Position numbers and translations under genes: made by a program. This document shows positions 51,586-64,000 of a stretch of 64,000 nt of DNA, piece by piece. Each line of letters starts with the position of its first letter. Position 1 is the first letter of the stretch. The notes below the pieces were generated by a model, which did no database searches, was not told the origin of the DNA, and saw nothing but the letters and a program-made list of their open reading frames with translations. This DNA comes from Saccharothrix saharensis (GTDB taxonomy: Bacteria; Actinomycetota; Actinomycetes; Mycobacteriales; Pseudonocardiaceae). Location of the stretch: assembly GCF_006716745.1 (NCBI RefSeq), contig NZ_VFPP01000001.1, forward strand, positions 2,914,001 through 2,978,000, written 5' to 3'.

Positions 51586-52506
51586 GTGGCCACCGCGGAA
51601 GCTCTCACCGACCTGCTGCGCGGCGTGCGCGCGCAACGTGCCGACATCTGCCGCTCGTTCGCGTCGCCGCCGTGGTCGTTGGCGTACACGATGACGACGC
51701 CCTTCACGCTCGTGATGGCGGTGCGGGGCGAGACGTGGCTGCTGGCCGAGGACGGTTCCCGGGTCCTGCTCAGACCGGGTTCGGTCGGGCTGATCCGCGG
51801 ATCGTTGCGGTTCGTGCTGGCGGACGACCCGGCCACGCAACCGCAGGTCGAGGTGGGCGCGCCGGACTGCGAGCGGTGGCGGGTGGGGACCCGGACGTAC
51901 GGGCTCGACGCCGAGGGGGAGACGCTGGTGGTCACCGCCGGCTACTCCGTCGACGGCGGCGCGGCGACGCGGTTGCTCAACTCGTTGCCCGCGGCGGTGG
52001 TGGTGCCGTGCGACGACGAGCACTGCCCGACGTTGGACGTCCTGGCCGCGGAGGTGGCGAAGGACCAGGCCGGTCAGGACATCGTGCTGGAACGGCTCCT
52101 GGAGCTGCTGCTGGTGTACGCGTTGCGCGAGTGGTTCGACCGGCCCGAGGCGAACACTCCCGCGTGGTACCGGGCGTTGGGTGACGACGTCGTGGGACCG
52201 GCTCTGCGGGCGATCCACGACGAGCCGGAGCGCGCGTGGACGGTCGCGGACCTCGCAGCGCGCGCTGGGGTGTCACGGGCGGCGATGGCACGGCGGTTCA
52301 CCGCGTTGGTCGGCGTGCCGCCGCTGACCTACCTGACCCAGTGGCGCATGGACGTCGCCGCGGACATGCTGCGGCAGCCGGACGCCACGGTCGGGTCCGT
52401 GGCCCGGGCGGTGGGGTATGCGGACGGGTTCACGTTCAGCACGGCGTTCAAACGGGTGCGCGGGGTGCGTCCCAGTGACCACCGTGTGGTAGCTGTGCGG
52501 GCATGA
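51586..52506 (+). CDS. AraC-family transcriptional regulator
   Basis: A 306-residue regulator. The N-terminal ~180 residues are a cupin-like AraC_binding_2 domain (RADICRSFASPPWSLAYTM, LLRPGSVGLIRG, VVPCDDEHCPTLDVL). The C-terminal AraC helix-turn-helix runs from about 215 to 300 (WTVADLAARAGVSRAAMARRF and TVGSVARAVGYADGFTFSTAFKR). GTG is chosen because the frame upstream shows no coding character, and because TTCAAT ends seven bases ahead, giving a possible leaderless start. It is divergent from the NmrA-like reductase and overlaps a MazG-like gene by four bases (ATGA). Confidence 0.9.
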   Translation: MATAEALTDLLRGVRAQRADICRSFASPPWSLAYTMTTPFTLVMAVRGETWLLAEDGSRVLLRPGSVGLIRGSLRFVLADDPATQPQVEVGAPDCERWRVGTRTYGLDAEGETLVVTAGYSVDGGAATRLLNSLPAAVVVPCDDEHCPTLDVLAAEVAKDQAGQDIVLERLLELLLVYALREWFDRPEANTPAWYRALGDDVVGPALRAIHDEPERAWTVADLAARAGVSRAAMARRFTALVGVPPLTYLTQWRMDVAADMLRQPDATVGSVARAVGYADGFTFSTAFKRVRGVRPSDHRVVAVRA

Positions 52507-52859
52507 ACGCACCCGATGAGAGCCGCAGGGGCCTGGTGGACCTGCGGGACGCGCTGCGCCGCTTCGCCGCGGCGCGGAACTGGGACGAGTACCACACCCC
52601 GAAGAACCTCGTGATGGCGTTGTCCGGGGAGGTCGGGGAGCTGACCGACCTGTTCCAGTGGCTCACGCCCGAGCAGGCCGCGCACGCGATGGAAGACCCG
52701 GAACTCGCGTGGAACGTGCGTGACGAGCTGGCCGATGTGGTGCACTACCTCGTGCGGTTGGCCGACAAGCTGGACGTGGACCTGATCGAGGCGGCGTTCG
52801 CGAAGATCGAGCGCAACGAGCGGCGGTTTCCGACCGGTGATCTGAAGCCGGTCGAGTGA
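52503..52859 (+). CDS. MazG-like nucleotide pyrophosphohydrolase
   Basis: A 118-residue all-alpha NTP pyrophosphohydrolase of the MazG/RS21-C6 (iMazG/dCTPase) type. Metal-binding acidic residues are in the two helices: LSGEVGELTDLFQW (E-x2-E) and VRDELADVVHYLVRLAD (E-x2-D). It hydrolyses non-canonical or excess nucleotides. It is coupled to the AraC gene by ATGA, which is an unusual partner and could simply reflect shared transcription. Confidence 0.93.
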   Translation: MNAPDESRRGLVDLRDALRRFAAARNWDEYHTPKNLVMALSGEVGELTDLFQWLTPEQAAHAMEDPELAWNVRDELADVVHYLVRLADKLDVDLIEAAFAKIERNERRFPTGDLKPVE

Positions 52860-52872
52860 TCCGGGCTGGGCG

Positions 52873-53091
52873 CTACACGTAGGTCAGCAAGAGCAGGATC
52901 AAGGAGATCAGGACCACCAGGCCCAGTACCACAGAGGCCCACATCGGTGTGTCCTGAGCGGACGGGTGGGTACGCGAATGCCTGCCCGTCCGCTTGAACC
53001 GTCCGCCGGATCGTCTGCCGGACCGTCTGCCGGACCGTCTGCGCATGCGCCACGGCACTGGCGCCTCCCTCGTCCATCCAGTGGTGCTCAT
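52873..53091 (-). CDS. Small Arg-rich single-span membrane protein
   Basis: 72 residues: a basic stretch with an RSGR-type repeat (from a 12-bp DNA repeat, GTCTGCCGGACC) and a C-terminal membrane span beginning MWASVVLGLVVLISLILL. A promoter-like pair ends about eight bases before this ATG, suggesting leaderless translation. A second possibility is a protein of only 23 residues starting at the ATG at 52944, which has AGGA seven bases ahead and is just the membrane span. Function unknown. The small size leaves doubt about either form. Confidence 0.4.
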   Translation of the reverse strand: MSTTGWTREAPVPWRMRRRSGRRSGRRSGGRFKRTGRHSRTHPSAQDTPMWASVVLGLVVLISLILLLLTYV

Positions 53092-53098
53092 GCCGGCT

Positions 53099-53125
53099 AC
53101 CGTATGGACGATCAAGAGTGGTCAA
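53099..53125 (-). promoter_or_regulatory. Candidate promoter of the small membrane gene
   Basis: TTGACC and TACGGT on the minus strand, 15 bases apart. This is a little short, but the -10 would put the transcription start on the ATG at 53091. Weak support. Confidence 0.3.
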
Positions 53126-53226
53126 CGGTGCGTCACCCGCTCGCGAGTGACACGTCGCCCGAATAGCGGTGGAAGCCGCCGGATAGTGACGGTTCGCAGT
53201 GACGTGGAAGATTCCGACGGAACGCG

Positions 53227-53271
53227 AAAAAGCCTTCAGGGGCACTCGGGTGAACGAGTGCCCCTGAAGGC
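53227..53271 (-). terminator. Intrinsic terminator of the rRNA operon
   Basis: A perfect 17-bp stem (GCCTTCAGGGGCACTCG and its complement) with a six-base loop, followed on the minus strand by five Ts. It lies about nine bases beyond the 5S gene. Confidence 0.9.
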
Positions 53272-53279
53272 GAAGTTAT

Positions 53280-53397
53280 GTTCGGCGGCGTCCTACTCTC
53301 CCACACCCTCACGAGTGCAGTACCATCGGCGCTGGAAGGCTTAACTACCGGGTTCGGAATGGGACCGGGTGTTCCCCAACCGCTATGACCACCGAAA
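53280..53397 (-). rRNA. rrf: 5S ribosomal RNA
   Basis: The minus strand has the actinobacterial 5S sequence, from GTTTCGGTGGTCATAGC through CCGAACCCGGTAGTTAAGCC and GGGAGAGTAGGACGCCGCCG, about 118 bases. The ends are set by comparison with known actinomycete 5S sequences. It is the last gene of a 16S-23S-5S operon. Confidence 0.93.
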
Positions 53398-53507
53398 CAC
53401 TATGAAATTACCAACCCGTAGGCACCCGACCAGACACTCTCGTGCCCGACCAGATGGTCCGGTTCGGTTCTTTCAGAACCGCACAGTGGATGCGTAGCGT
53501 CTTCGTG

Positions 53508-58446
<4,939 letters not shown>

Positions 58447-58683
58447 AGGAATGAGTTCGATCGCTCCGAACAACACTGACAAGTAATGTCAGTTGTCCAG
58501 TAACAATCTCAAAGGAAACCTCTTGACGAGGTTCATAAATTTACTGGCTATTCGGCACGCTGTTGAGTTCTCAAAGAACACGCGCTCACCGTCACTGATC
58601 ACTGTGAGTGATTCGATCCGGGGCTGATGTCCGCCGCGCTCCGTTCCGGTCTCTCTCCGGCCCGTTCCGCGCTGGCAGAGAGA
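58447..58683 (-). other. rRNA operon leader
   Basis: About 237 transcribed leader bases between promoter and 16S. Contains the TTCTCAAAGAACA block (58565-58580) and, around 58470-58545, an AT-richer region likely to pair with the 16S 3' flank during processing. No gene is seen in it, nor between the promoter and the histidine kinase stop at 58794. Confidence 0.6.
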
Positions 58684-58712
58684 AAGTTACACCCCGCCCA
58701 ACGCGGAGACAA
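58684..58712 (-). promoter_or_regulatory. Promoter of the rRNA operon
   Basis: On the minus strand TTGTCT (-35) and TAACTT (-10) are exactly 17 bases apart, with a GC-rich spacer, about 240 bases before 16S. This is a good housekeeping-sigma promoter and the strongest near-consensus pair in the region. Further promoters may lie upstream inside the kinase gene. Confidence 0.7.
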
Positions 58713-58793
58713 ATCGGGGGTCCGGAGGCACATCTCCGCAGGTAGTACCCCCTGCGAGCACCCTCAAACCGGATCATGTGTGACTGGGACCAC

Positions 58794-59936
58794 TCAGACG
58801 AGTTTTCCGTGCGGCGCGGACGGCAGGTGCACGGCCACCGAGAGCCCGCCGCCGGGCACGGCCGTGGCGTGCACCTGACCCTCGTGAGCTGCGACGGCGG
58901 CCCGGACGATGGACAACCCGAGCCCCGTCCCCGTGCGCGCGGTCCGGTCGGTGCCACCCCGGCGGAACGGCTCGAACAGCTCCTCCACCCGGTCGGGAGC
59001 GATGAGCTGCCCGGACGACGACACCCGCAGCGACGTCCACTCCGGGCCGCCCTCGGTGCGCACCTCGATCCACCCACCGGGCACGTTGTGCCGCACGGCG
59101 TTCTCCAGCAGGTTCCCCGCGATCCGCTCCAACAAGGCGGGGTCGCCCACGGCGGGCGCGGGCGCGGTCAGGAACGAGACCCGGAGCTGGCGCTCCTCCG
59201 CTTCGGGCCGGGCCGCCCGCCAGGCCGACTCCACCACGGCGTTCAGGTCGACCGGCTCCCGCACGGCCAACCCGAGCCCATCGGTGCGGGCGAGCAGGAG
59301 CAGAGCGCTGACCAGCTGCTCGGCCCGTTCCGTCGCGGCCCGCACGACGCCGGCCATGCGACGCAGCTCGGCCACGTCGGCATCGGGGTCGGCCAGCGTG
59401 ACGTCCAGCTCGGTCCGGATCACGGCCAGGGGGGTGCGCAGTTCGTGGGATGCGTTCGCGACGAACCGCCGCTGCGACTCGAACGCGGCCTGGAGTCGGT
59501 CGAGCATCTCGTCGAACGTGTCGGCCAGCTCGGCGACCTCGTCCCGAGGACCGTCCAGGCGCAGCCGTTCGCCGAGGGACTCGGCGGAGAGCCGGCGGGC
59601 CGCGTCGGTCACGTCGTGCACGGGCTGGAGGACCCGGCCGGTGATGGTCCACGCGAGCAGCGCCGCCGCGGCCACCACGCAGAGGAACGCGATGGAGCCG
59701 GAGCGGAGCACGTCGTCCCGTGCCTGTTCGCCGAGCAGGTCCATCAACGCGCCGGCGTCCACCTCGCGGCCGTCCACGATGACGGTGCTGCCGTCGGCGA
59801 AGCGGGGCGAGGAGGCGATGACCCGACCGACGAGCAGCCAGCCGAGCAGGAGCAGCAGACCGCTCACGAACGCGACCAGGCCGGTCGCGAGGAGGGTGAG
59901 CCGCGTCCGCAGCCCGGGTCCGCGCCTGCGGGCCAG
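58794..59936 (-). CDS. Two-component sensor histidine kinase
   Basis: A membrane kinase of about 380 residues. Membrane spans lie at about residues 15-35 and 85-105, flanking an extracellular ~50-residue region. Then come HAMP, HisKA (NASHELRTPLAVIRTELDV) with the phospho-His and HATPase (NLLENAVRHN, GTGLGLSIVRAAVAAHEGQ). No ATG, GTG or TTG exists in frame before the GTG at 59867, which would cut the first membrane span in half. The conserved N-terminal LRTRLTLLATGLVAF lies upstream, so a CTG start (59936 or 59912) is likely. It follows the response regulator with overlapping ends. Confidence 0.82.
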   Translation of the reverse strand: MARRRGPGLRTRLTLLATGLVAFVSGLLLLLGWLLVGRVIASSPRFADGSTVIVDGREVDAGALMDLLGEQARDDVLRSGSIAFLCVVAAAALLAWTITGRVLQPVHDVTDAARRLSAESLGERLRLDGPRDEVAELADTFDEMLDRLQAAFESQRRFVANASHELRTPLAVIRTELDVTLADPDADVAELRRMAGVVRAATERAEQLVSALLLLARTDGLGLAVREPVDLNAVVESAWRAARPEAEERQLRVSFLTAPAPAVGDPALLERIAGNLLENAVRHNVPGGWIEVRTEGGPEWTSLRVSSSGQLIAPDRVEELFEPFRRGGTDRTARTGTGLGLSIVRAAVAAHEGQVHATAVPGGGLSVAVHLPSAPHGKLV

Positions 59937-59937
59937 C

Positions 59938-60615
59938 TCAGAGTTCAGCGGAACCTGCCGTGGGCACGCGGTAGCCGGAGCCGACCACCGTGTCGATGAT
60001 GCCGGGTTCGCCGAGCTTCTTGCGCAGCGTCATCACGGTGACGCGAACGGTCGTGGTGAACGGGTCGGCGTTCTCGTCCCACACGCGTTCCAGCAGCTCC
60101 TCGCTGGAGACGACCGAGCCCTTGGCCGCCAGCAGCACCTCCAGGACGCCGAACTCCTTGCGGGTCAGCTCGATCGGCTGGCCGGCGCGGCGCACCGTGC
60201 GCCGGGCCGGGTCGAGCTCGACGTCACGGGCGGTGAGCAGCGGCGGGGTCGCCGGGGTGGCGCGGCGGGCCAGGGCGCGGACGCGGGCGACCAGCTCGGG
60301 GAACGCGAACGGCTTGGCCAGGTAGTCGTCGGCACCGAGGGACAGACCCGCGACGCGGTCGTCCACGCCGGCGCTCGCGGTGAGCATCATGACCCTGGTC
60401 AGGGCACCCGAGCTGAGGATCTCCTTGCACAGCTCGTCGCCGGACATGCCGGGCAGGTCGCGGTCGAGCACGACCACGTCGTACCTCGTCACGGTCGACT
60501 TCTCGTGGCCGGTCTCGCCGTCGTAGGCGACATCTACAGCCATACCTGCGCGCCGCAGGCCGCGCGCGATCGCGTCGGCCAGCGGCACCTCGTCCTCGAC
60601 TACCAGGATCCGCAC
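59938..60615 (-). CDS. OmpR-family response regulator
   Basis: A 225-residue regulator: receiver domain (MRILVVEDEVPLADAIARG, phospho-acceptor Asp in VVVLDRDLPG, MLTAS, LAKPFAF) and an OmpR winged helix (IELTRKEFGVLEVLLAAKG, then RVWDENADPFTTTVRVTVMTLRKKLG). GTG is chosen because MRILVVEDE is the conserved start. It is the first gene of a two-component pair with the kinase and shares three bases with its presumed start. Target genes and signal unknown. Region 60616-61034 upstream holds its promoter and the dxs terminator. Confidence 0.92.
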   Translation of the reverse strand: MRILVVEDEVPLADAIARGLRRAGMAVDVAYDGETGHEKSTVTRYDVVVLDRDLPGMSGDELCKEILSSGALTRVMMLTASAGVDDRVAGLSLGADDYLAKPFAFPELVARVRALARRATPATPPLLTARDVELDPARRTVRRAGQPIELTRKEFGVLEVLLAAKGSVVSSEELLERVWDENADPFTTTVRVTVMTLRKKLGEPGIIDTVVGSGYRVPTAGSAEL

Positions 60616-60905
60616 ACCAACAAGGTGCCACAACTCCCTGAGAAGGCGCTTAGCGTGACGCCGCCGGTGGGGCCAAAAGATCAGAAGCGTCCTCGCCGGA
60701 CGGGCAGATCAGGATGACCCCTGGTGATGCGGTAAGTCCCGAACCAGCGTGGGTCGGGTTTTGCGTCATGCCGCCCGGACCGCGCGAGCTCCTCGACCGC
60801 TCCGAGGCCCGCGCTGCCCGTCTTGCCGAAGATCACCCCCGCCTGCTCCGACGGGCGTGGGGGTGTTCTGCCGGGTGTGCTTCACCCGTCTCCCTTGTCC
60901 TGCCA

Positions 60906-60965
60906 CGCGACCCCGGTCGCGGGGGCGCAGGGGGAGCCTGCGCCCGGTGGTCGACCGGGGTCGCG
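60906..60965 (-). terminator. Nested hairpin downstream of dxs
   Basis: An outer perfect 14-bp stem (CGCGACCCCGGTCG / CGACCGGGGTCGCG) encloses an inner 9-bp stem (GGGCGCAGG / CCTGCGCCC) with a five-base loop. It lies 70 bases beyond the dxs stop and probably ends its transcript. The remaining gap, from 60616, holds a weaker CACCCCCGCC-type repeat near 60834-60867 and no gene. Confidence 0.6.
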
Positions 60966-61034
60966 GGAGGGGTGTCGCACGTGACTGGTGGTCCGGCGGT
61001 GATGCGGGAGGGGGGTCAGTGCCGGCCCTTGGGG

Positions 61035-62933
61035 TTACTTCTCGACCGTCGCGCCCATCTCCGCGGGTTCGGCGGCCGCGATCCACTCGGTGATGCGGCG
61101 GGAGACGTCCTGGGCGGTCAGGCCGATGTCGGCGAGGACCTCGGGGCGTTCGCCGTGCTCGTGGAAGGTCTGGGGGATGCCCAGGTCGCGGAGCGGGGTG
61201 TCGACGGAGGCGTCGCGGAGGGCGGCGGCCAAGGTCCAGCCGAAGCCGCCGTGCCGGCCGTTGTCCTCGACGGTGACGACGAGGCGGTGGTCGGCGGCCA
61301 TGGTGACCAGGTCCGAGGACACCGGGAAGACCCAGCGGGGGTCGACGACGGTGACGCCGATGCCCTGGTCGGCGAGGCGTTGGGCGGCGGCGAGGCCCAG
61401 TTCCGCGAAGGCGCCGACGGTGACGAGGAGGACGTCGGAGCCCGAGCGGTGCAGGACGTCGACCGTGCCGTTGCGTTCGAGGGCGGGCAGGTCGGGACCG
61501 ACCGAGGCCTTCGGGTAGCGGATGACGGAGGGGGCGTCGGGGATGCGGACGGCCTCGCGGAGCTCTTCGCGCAGCGAGGCGGCGTCGCGGGGGGCGGCCA
61601 CGTGGATGCCGGGGATGACGCCGCAGATGGACAGGTCCCACATGCCGTGGTGGGAGGCGCCGTCCGGGCCGGTGATGCCCGCGCGGTCCAGGACGACGGT
61701 GACGCCCTGCTTGTGCATGGCGACGTCCAGCAGGAGCTGGTCGAACGCGCGGTTGAGGAAGGTGGCGTAGATCGCGACGACCGGGTGCAGGCCGCCCATG
61801 GCGAGGCCGGCGGCGGAGGTCATGGCGTGCTGTTCGGCGATGCCGACGTCGAAGCAGCGGTCCGGGTAGAGGCCGGCGAACTTGTCCAGGCCGGTCGGGC
61901 CGCGCATGGCGGCGGTGATGGCGACCAGGTCGGGGCGCTCACCGCCGAGGGTGGCCAGCTCGTCGGCGAAGACGTGGGTCCAGGTGCGCTTGGACGGGCC
62001 GATGTTCTCGCCGGTGATCGGGTCGATGACGCCGGTGGCGTGCATCTGGTCGGCTTCATGGTTCTCGGCGGGCGCGAAGCCGTTGCCCTTGCGGGTGACG
62101 GTGTGCACGATCACCGGGCCGCCGAACGACTTGGCGCGGCGCAGGGCGGATTCGAGGGCGAGGTGGTCGTGGCCGTCGACGGGGCCGATGTACTTCAGGC
62201 CGAGGTCCTCGAACATGGCCTGCGGGCTGAGGGCGTCCTTGATGCCGCGCTTGGCCGCGTGCAGGGCCGCGTAGAGGGGCTTGCCGACGAACGGGGTGCC
62301 CTGGAGGGCGTTCTTGCCGCGTTCGAGGGCGCGCTCGTAGCCGGGCTGCAGGCGCAGCGAGGAGAGGTGGTCGGCCAGGCCGCCGATGGTCGGCGAGTAG
62401 GAGCGGCCGTTGTCGTTGACGACGATGACGACGGGGCGGTCGGTGCCGGAGGCGATGTTGTTGAGCGCTTCCCAGCACATGCCGCCGGTGAGGGCGCCGT
62501 CGCCGACGACCGCGACGACGTGCCGGCGCTGGCCGGTGAGCTGGTAGGCCTTGGCCAGGCCGTCGGCGTAGGACAGGGCGGTCGAGGCGTGGCTGTTCTC
62601 CTCGACGTCGTGCTCGCTCTCCGAGCGGGAGGGGTAGCCGGACAGGCCGCCCTTCTGGCGCAGCGTGTCGAAGTTCTCGCGGCGGCCCGTGAGGATCTTG
62701 TGCACGTAGCTCTGGTGCCCGGTGTCGAACACGACCGAGTCGTGCGGCGAGTCGAAGACCCGGTGCACCGCCATGGTCAGCTCGACGACACCGAGGTTGG
62801 GCCCGAGGTGCCCGCCGGTCCGGGCGACCTTGTCGACCAGGAAACGCCTGATCTCCTCGGCGAGCACGACCAGCTCGTCGGGCCCCAACCGTTTCAGATC
62901 CGCCGGTCCGTGCACGGATTCCAGCAGCGTCAC
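61035..62933 (-). CDS. dxs: 1-deoxy-D-xylulose-5-phosphate synthase
   Basis: A 632-residue ThDP enzyme that condenses pyruvate with glyceraldehyde 3-phosphate in the first step of the MEP isoprenoid pathway. Marks are [33 protein letters not shown], the ThDP-binding [19 protein letters not shown], the catalytic-side YIGPVDGHD, and the transketolase-type [17 protein letters not shown]. The start is uncertain between GTG 62942 and GTG 62933; the second ([16 protein letters not shown]) matches the usual N-terminus. In mycobacteria dxs1 is next to the ribonuclease D gene; here they are 44 kb apart. Confidence 0.95.
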   Translation of the reverse strand: MTLLESVHGPADLKRLGPDELVVLAEEIRRFLVDKVARTGGHLGPNLGVVELTMAVHRVFDSPHDSVVFDTGHQSYVHKILTGRRENFDTLRQKGGLSGYPSRSESEHDVEENSHASTALSYADGLAKAYQLTGQRRHVVAVVGDGALTGGMCWEALNNIASGTDRPVVIVVNDNGRSYSPTIGGLADHLSSLRLQPGYERALERGKNALQGTPFVGKPLYAALHAAKRGIKDALSPQAMFEDLGLKYIGPVDGHDHLALESALRRAKSFGGPVIVHTVTRKGNGFAPAENHEADQMHATGVIDPITGENIGPSKRTWTHVFADELATLGGERPDLVAITAAMRGPTGLDKFAGLYPDRCFDVGIAEQHAMTSAAGLAMGGLHPVVAIYATFLNRAFDQLLLDVAMHKQGVTVVLDRAGITGPDGASHHGMWDLSICGVIPGIHVAAPRDAASLREELREAVRIPDAPSVIRYPKASVGPDLPALERNGTVDVLHRSGSDVLLVTVGAFAELGLAAAQRLADQGIGVTVVDPRWVFPVSSDLVTMAADHRLVVTVEDNGRHGGFGWTLAAALRDASVDTPLRDLGIPQTFHEHGERPEVLADIGLTAQDVSRRITEWIAAAEPAEMGATVEK

Positions 62934-63007
62934 TCGCTCCACCTCGCCCTGTGGTTCGGCTCCCCGATTCGTCCGGTCAGTCTACGGACCACGGGCTGAG
63001 ACGCCTG

Positions 63008-64000
63008 TCAGCGAGCGGGCTCCAGGAGGGCGATGCACTCGACGTGGTGGGTCATCGGGAACGCGTCGAATGCCCTGAGCTGCGCCAACTCGTAGCCGTG
63101 CTGGGCGAACGAGGCGATGTCGCGGGCCAGGGCGGCCGGGTCGCACGCGACGTAGACCACACGAGCGGGGCGGCTGCGGGCGATCGCGGTCACGACTTGG
63201 CGGCCCGCGCCCTTGCGGGGCGGGTCGAGGACGACGACGTCGGGCGGCAGGTCGGTGAAGTCGGGGGTGTCGAGGACGGCTTCGGTGCGGCCCGCGTGCC
63301 AGCTGATCTGCGGGTGGTCGGAGAGGTTGAGCCTGCCGTCGGCGACGGCGCCGTGCGACGACTCGACCACGGCGACCGAGCCGTCCGGGCCGACCTGGTC
63401 GGCGAGCACGGAGGCGAACAGGCCGACGCCGCCGTAGAGGTCCCAGGCGCGGTCGCCGGGGCGGCAGTCGGCCCAGTCGCCGACGACCTTGGCGAACGTG
63501 TCCGCGGCGGCCGGGTGGACCTGCCAGAAGCCGTCCGAGCGCAGGTTCCAGGTGCGGCCCGCGGCCAGTTCGGTGGCCGTGCCGCTGCCTTGCCGCAGGC
63601 GGGACGGGCCGGGGACGGGGCGGCCCCGGCGCACGACCGGCGGCCCGATCTCGGTGAGGTGGGTCCGGCCGCCCGCGTCACGGGTGACGACCAGCTCGGA
63701 CTTGGGCGGCCAGGTGCGGTCGACCACGTCGTCGAGGGCGTCGGGGACGGCGATCACGCAGTGGTCCACGGGGATGACCTCGTGGCTGCGGTGGGCGCGG
63801 AAGCCGGGGCGGCCGTCCGGGCCGACGGCCATGCGCATCCGGGTGCGCCAGTCCTCCGGGCCGCCGGGCAGGTCCTCGACGATGACCTCCCAGTCGAGCT
63901 TGGCCAGGCGGTGCAGCTGCTCGCTGACCACGGCGGCCTTCAGCTCGCGCTGGGCCTGCCAGGAGGCGTGCTGCCAGTCGCAGCCGCCGCACAGGCCGGG
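63008..64000 (-). CDS. TrmA/RumA-like uracil-C5 RNA methyltransferase (5' end beyond window)
   Basis: The visible 330 residues are the middle and end of a class I RNA methyltransferase that makes 5-methyluridine. Near the edge is LCGGCDWQHASWQAQRE, part of an Fe-S-type Cys motif. Then come the SAM-binding block (DLYGGVGLFASVLADQVG), DPPRKGAGRQVV, the catalytic Cys in VVYVACDPAALARDIASF and the Glu in HHVECIALL. The protein starts outside the window; a TRAM domain would be expected there. It is the upstream neighbour of dxs on the same strand, after a 74-base gap. Confidence 0.88.
   Translation of the reverse strand, partial: PGLCGGCDWQHASWQAQRELKAAVVSEQLHRLAKLDWEVIVEDLPGGPEDWRTRMRMAVGPDGRPGFRAHRSHEVIPVDHCVIAVPDALDDVVDRTWPPKSELVVTRDAGGRTHLTEIGPPVVRRGRPVPGPSRLRQGSGTATELAAGRTWNLRSDGFWQVHPAAADTFAKVVGDWADCRPGDRAWDLYGGVGLFASVLADQVGPDGSVAVVESSHGAVADGRLNLSDHPQISWHAGRTEAVLDTPDFTDLPPDVVVLDPPRKGAGRQVVTAIARSRPARVVYVACDPAALARDIASFAQHGYELAQLRAFDAFPMTHHVECIALLEPAR

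Noticed and set aside
60714-62999. A 761-codon plus-strand frame opposite dxs
   Set aside because: Antisense shadow of dxs, low-complexity Gly/Val/Asp sequence without a domain.

Overview
The window is high-GC actinomycete DNA (GTG/TTG starts, stop-start overlaps of the ATGA/GTGA type, very high third-position GC outside the rRNA genes). The haem genes, HRDC ribonuclease, WXG100/EspG-type secretion genes, XRE-DUF5753 plus DUF397 pairs, two DUF72 genes and the gene style suggest Pseudonocardiales, probably the Saccharothrix/Actinosynnema/Lentzea group. This is inferred from gene content and memory; no database search was possible.

Layout. 0-6.8 kb: two tandem paralogous secreted subtilases, both starting at TTG behind an identical 23-bp leader. 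6.8-9.3 kb: a YbaB-like gene divergent from three coupled type VII-secretion-like genes (module A). 9.3-13.1 kb: hemQ, hemY and hemE on the minus strand, divergent from a DUF3000 gene. 13.1-16.6 kb: an M19 dipeptidase, a LuxR-type response regulator and an HRDC ribonuclease D, followed by a 22-bp-period inverted repeat array between convergent genes. 16.8-22.2 kb: a MerR regulator, two membrane proteins and a fadA-fadB beta-oxidation operon. 22.3-24.2 kb: an HNH nuclease and a pRiA4b ORF-3 protein. 24.5-26.7 kb: YbaB, ESX-like, WXG-like and membrane genes, all overlapping (module B). 26.9-42.3 kb: a mosaic of nucleic-acid enzymes interleaved with an effector-type secretion locus. It holds a GmrSD-like nuclease, an ESX-like/DUF3558/PPE/EspG cluster, XRE-DUF397, an EVE-like plus PD-(D/E)XK nuclease, a broken Lhr-like helicase end, an SbcD/SbcC-like pair with a frameshift, and a nuclease-DUF2075 helicase. 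42.5-53.1 kb: DUF72-NAT-DUF72, an I36 inhibitor, an RsbQ/RsbP-like pair, XRE-type and methyltransferase genes, and AraC/reductase/MazG genes. 53.2-58.7 kb: a complete rRNA operon on the minus strand with promoter, processing stems and terminator. 58.8-64 kb: a two-component system, dxs and the start of a TrmA/RumA-like methyltransferase cut by the window edge.

How the parts fit. The haem genes, DUF3000, ribonuclease D and dxs are neighbours in mycobacteria (Rv2676c-Rv2682c). Here that conserved block is split by about 44 kb of mostly accessory DNA plus an rRNA operon. The two YbaB/ESX/WXG modules and the PPE/EspG locus look like secretion substrates and partners without a secretion ATPase or channel in view, so any machinery would have to be elsewhere in the genome. 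The defence-like genes are partly decayed (an in-frame TAG in the helicase remnant, one extra G in the SbcC-like gene, an unexplained open frame), as expected of an island in turnover.
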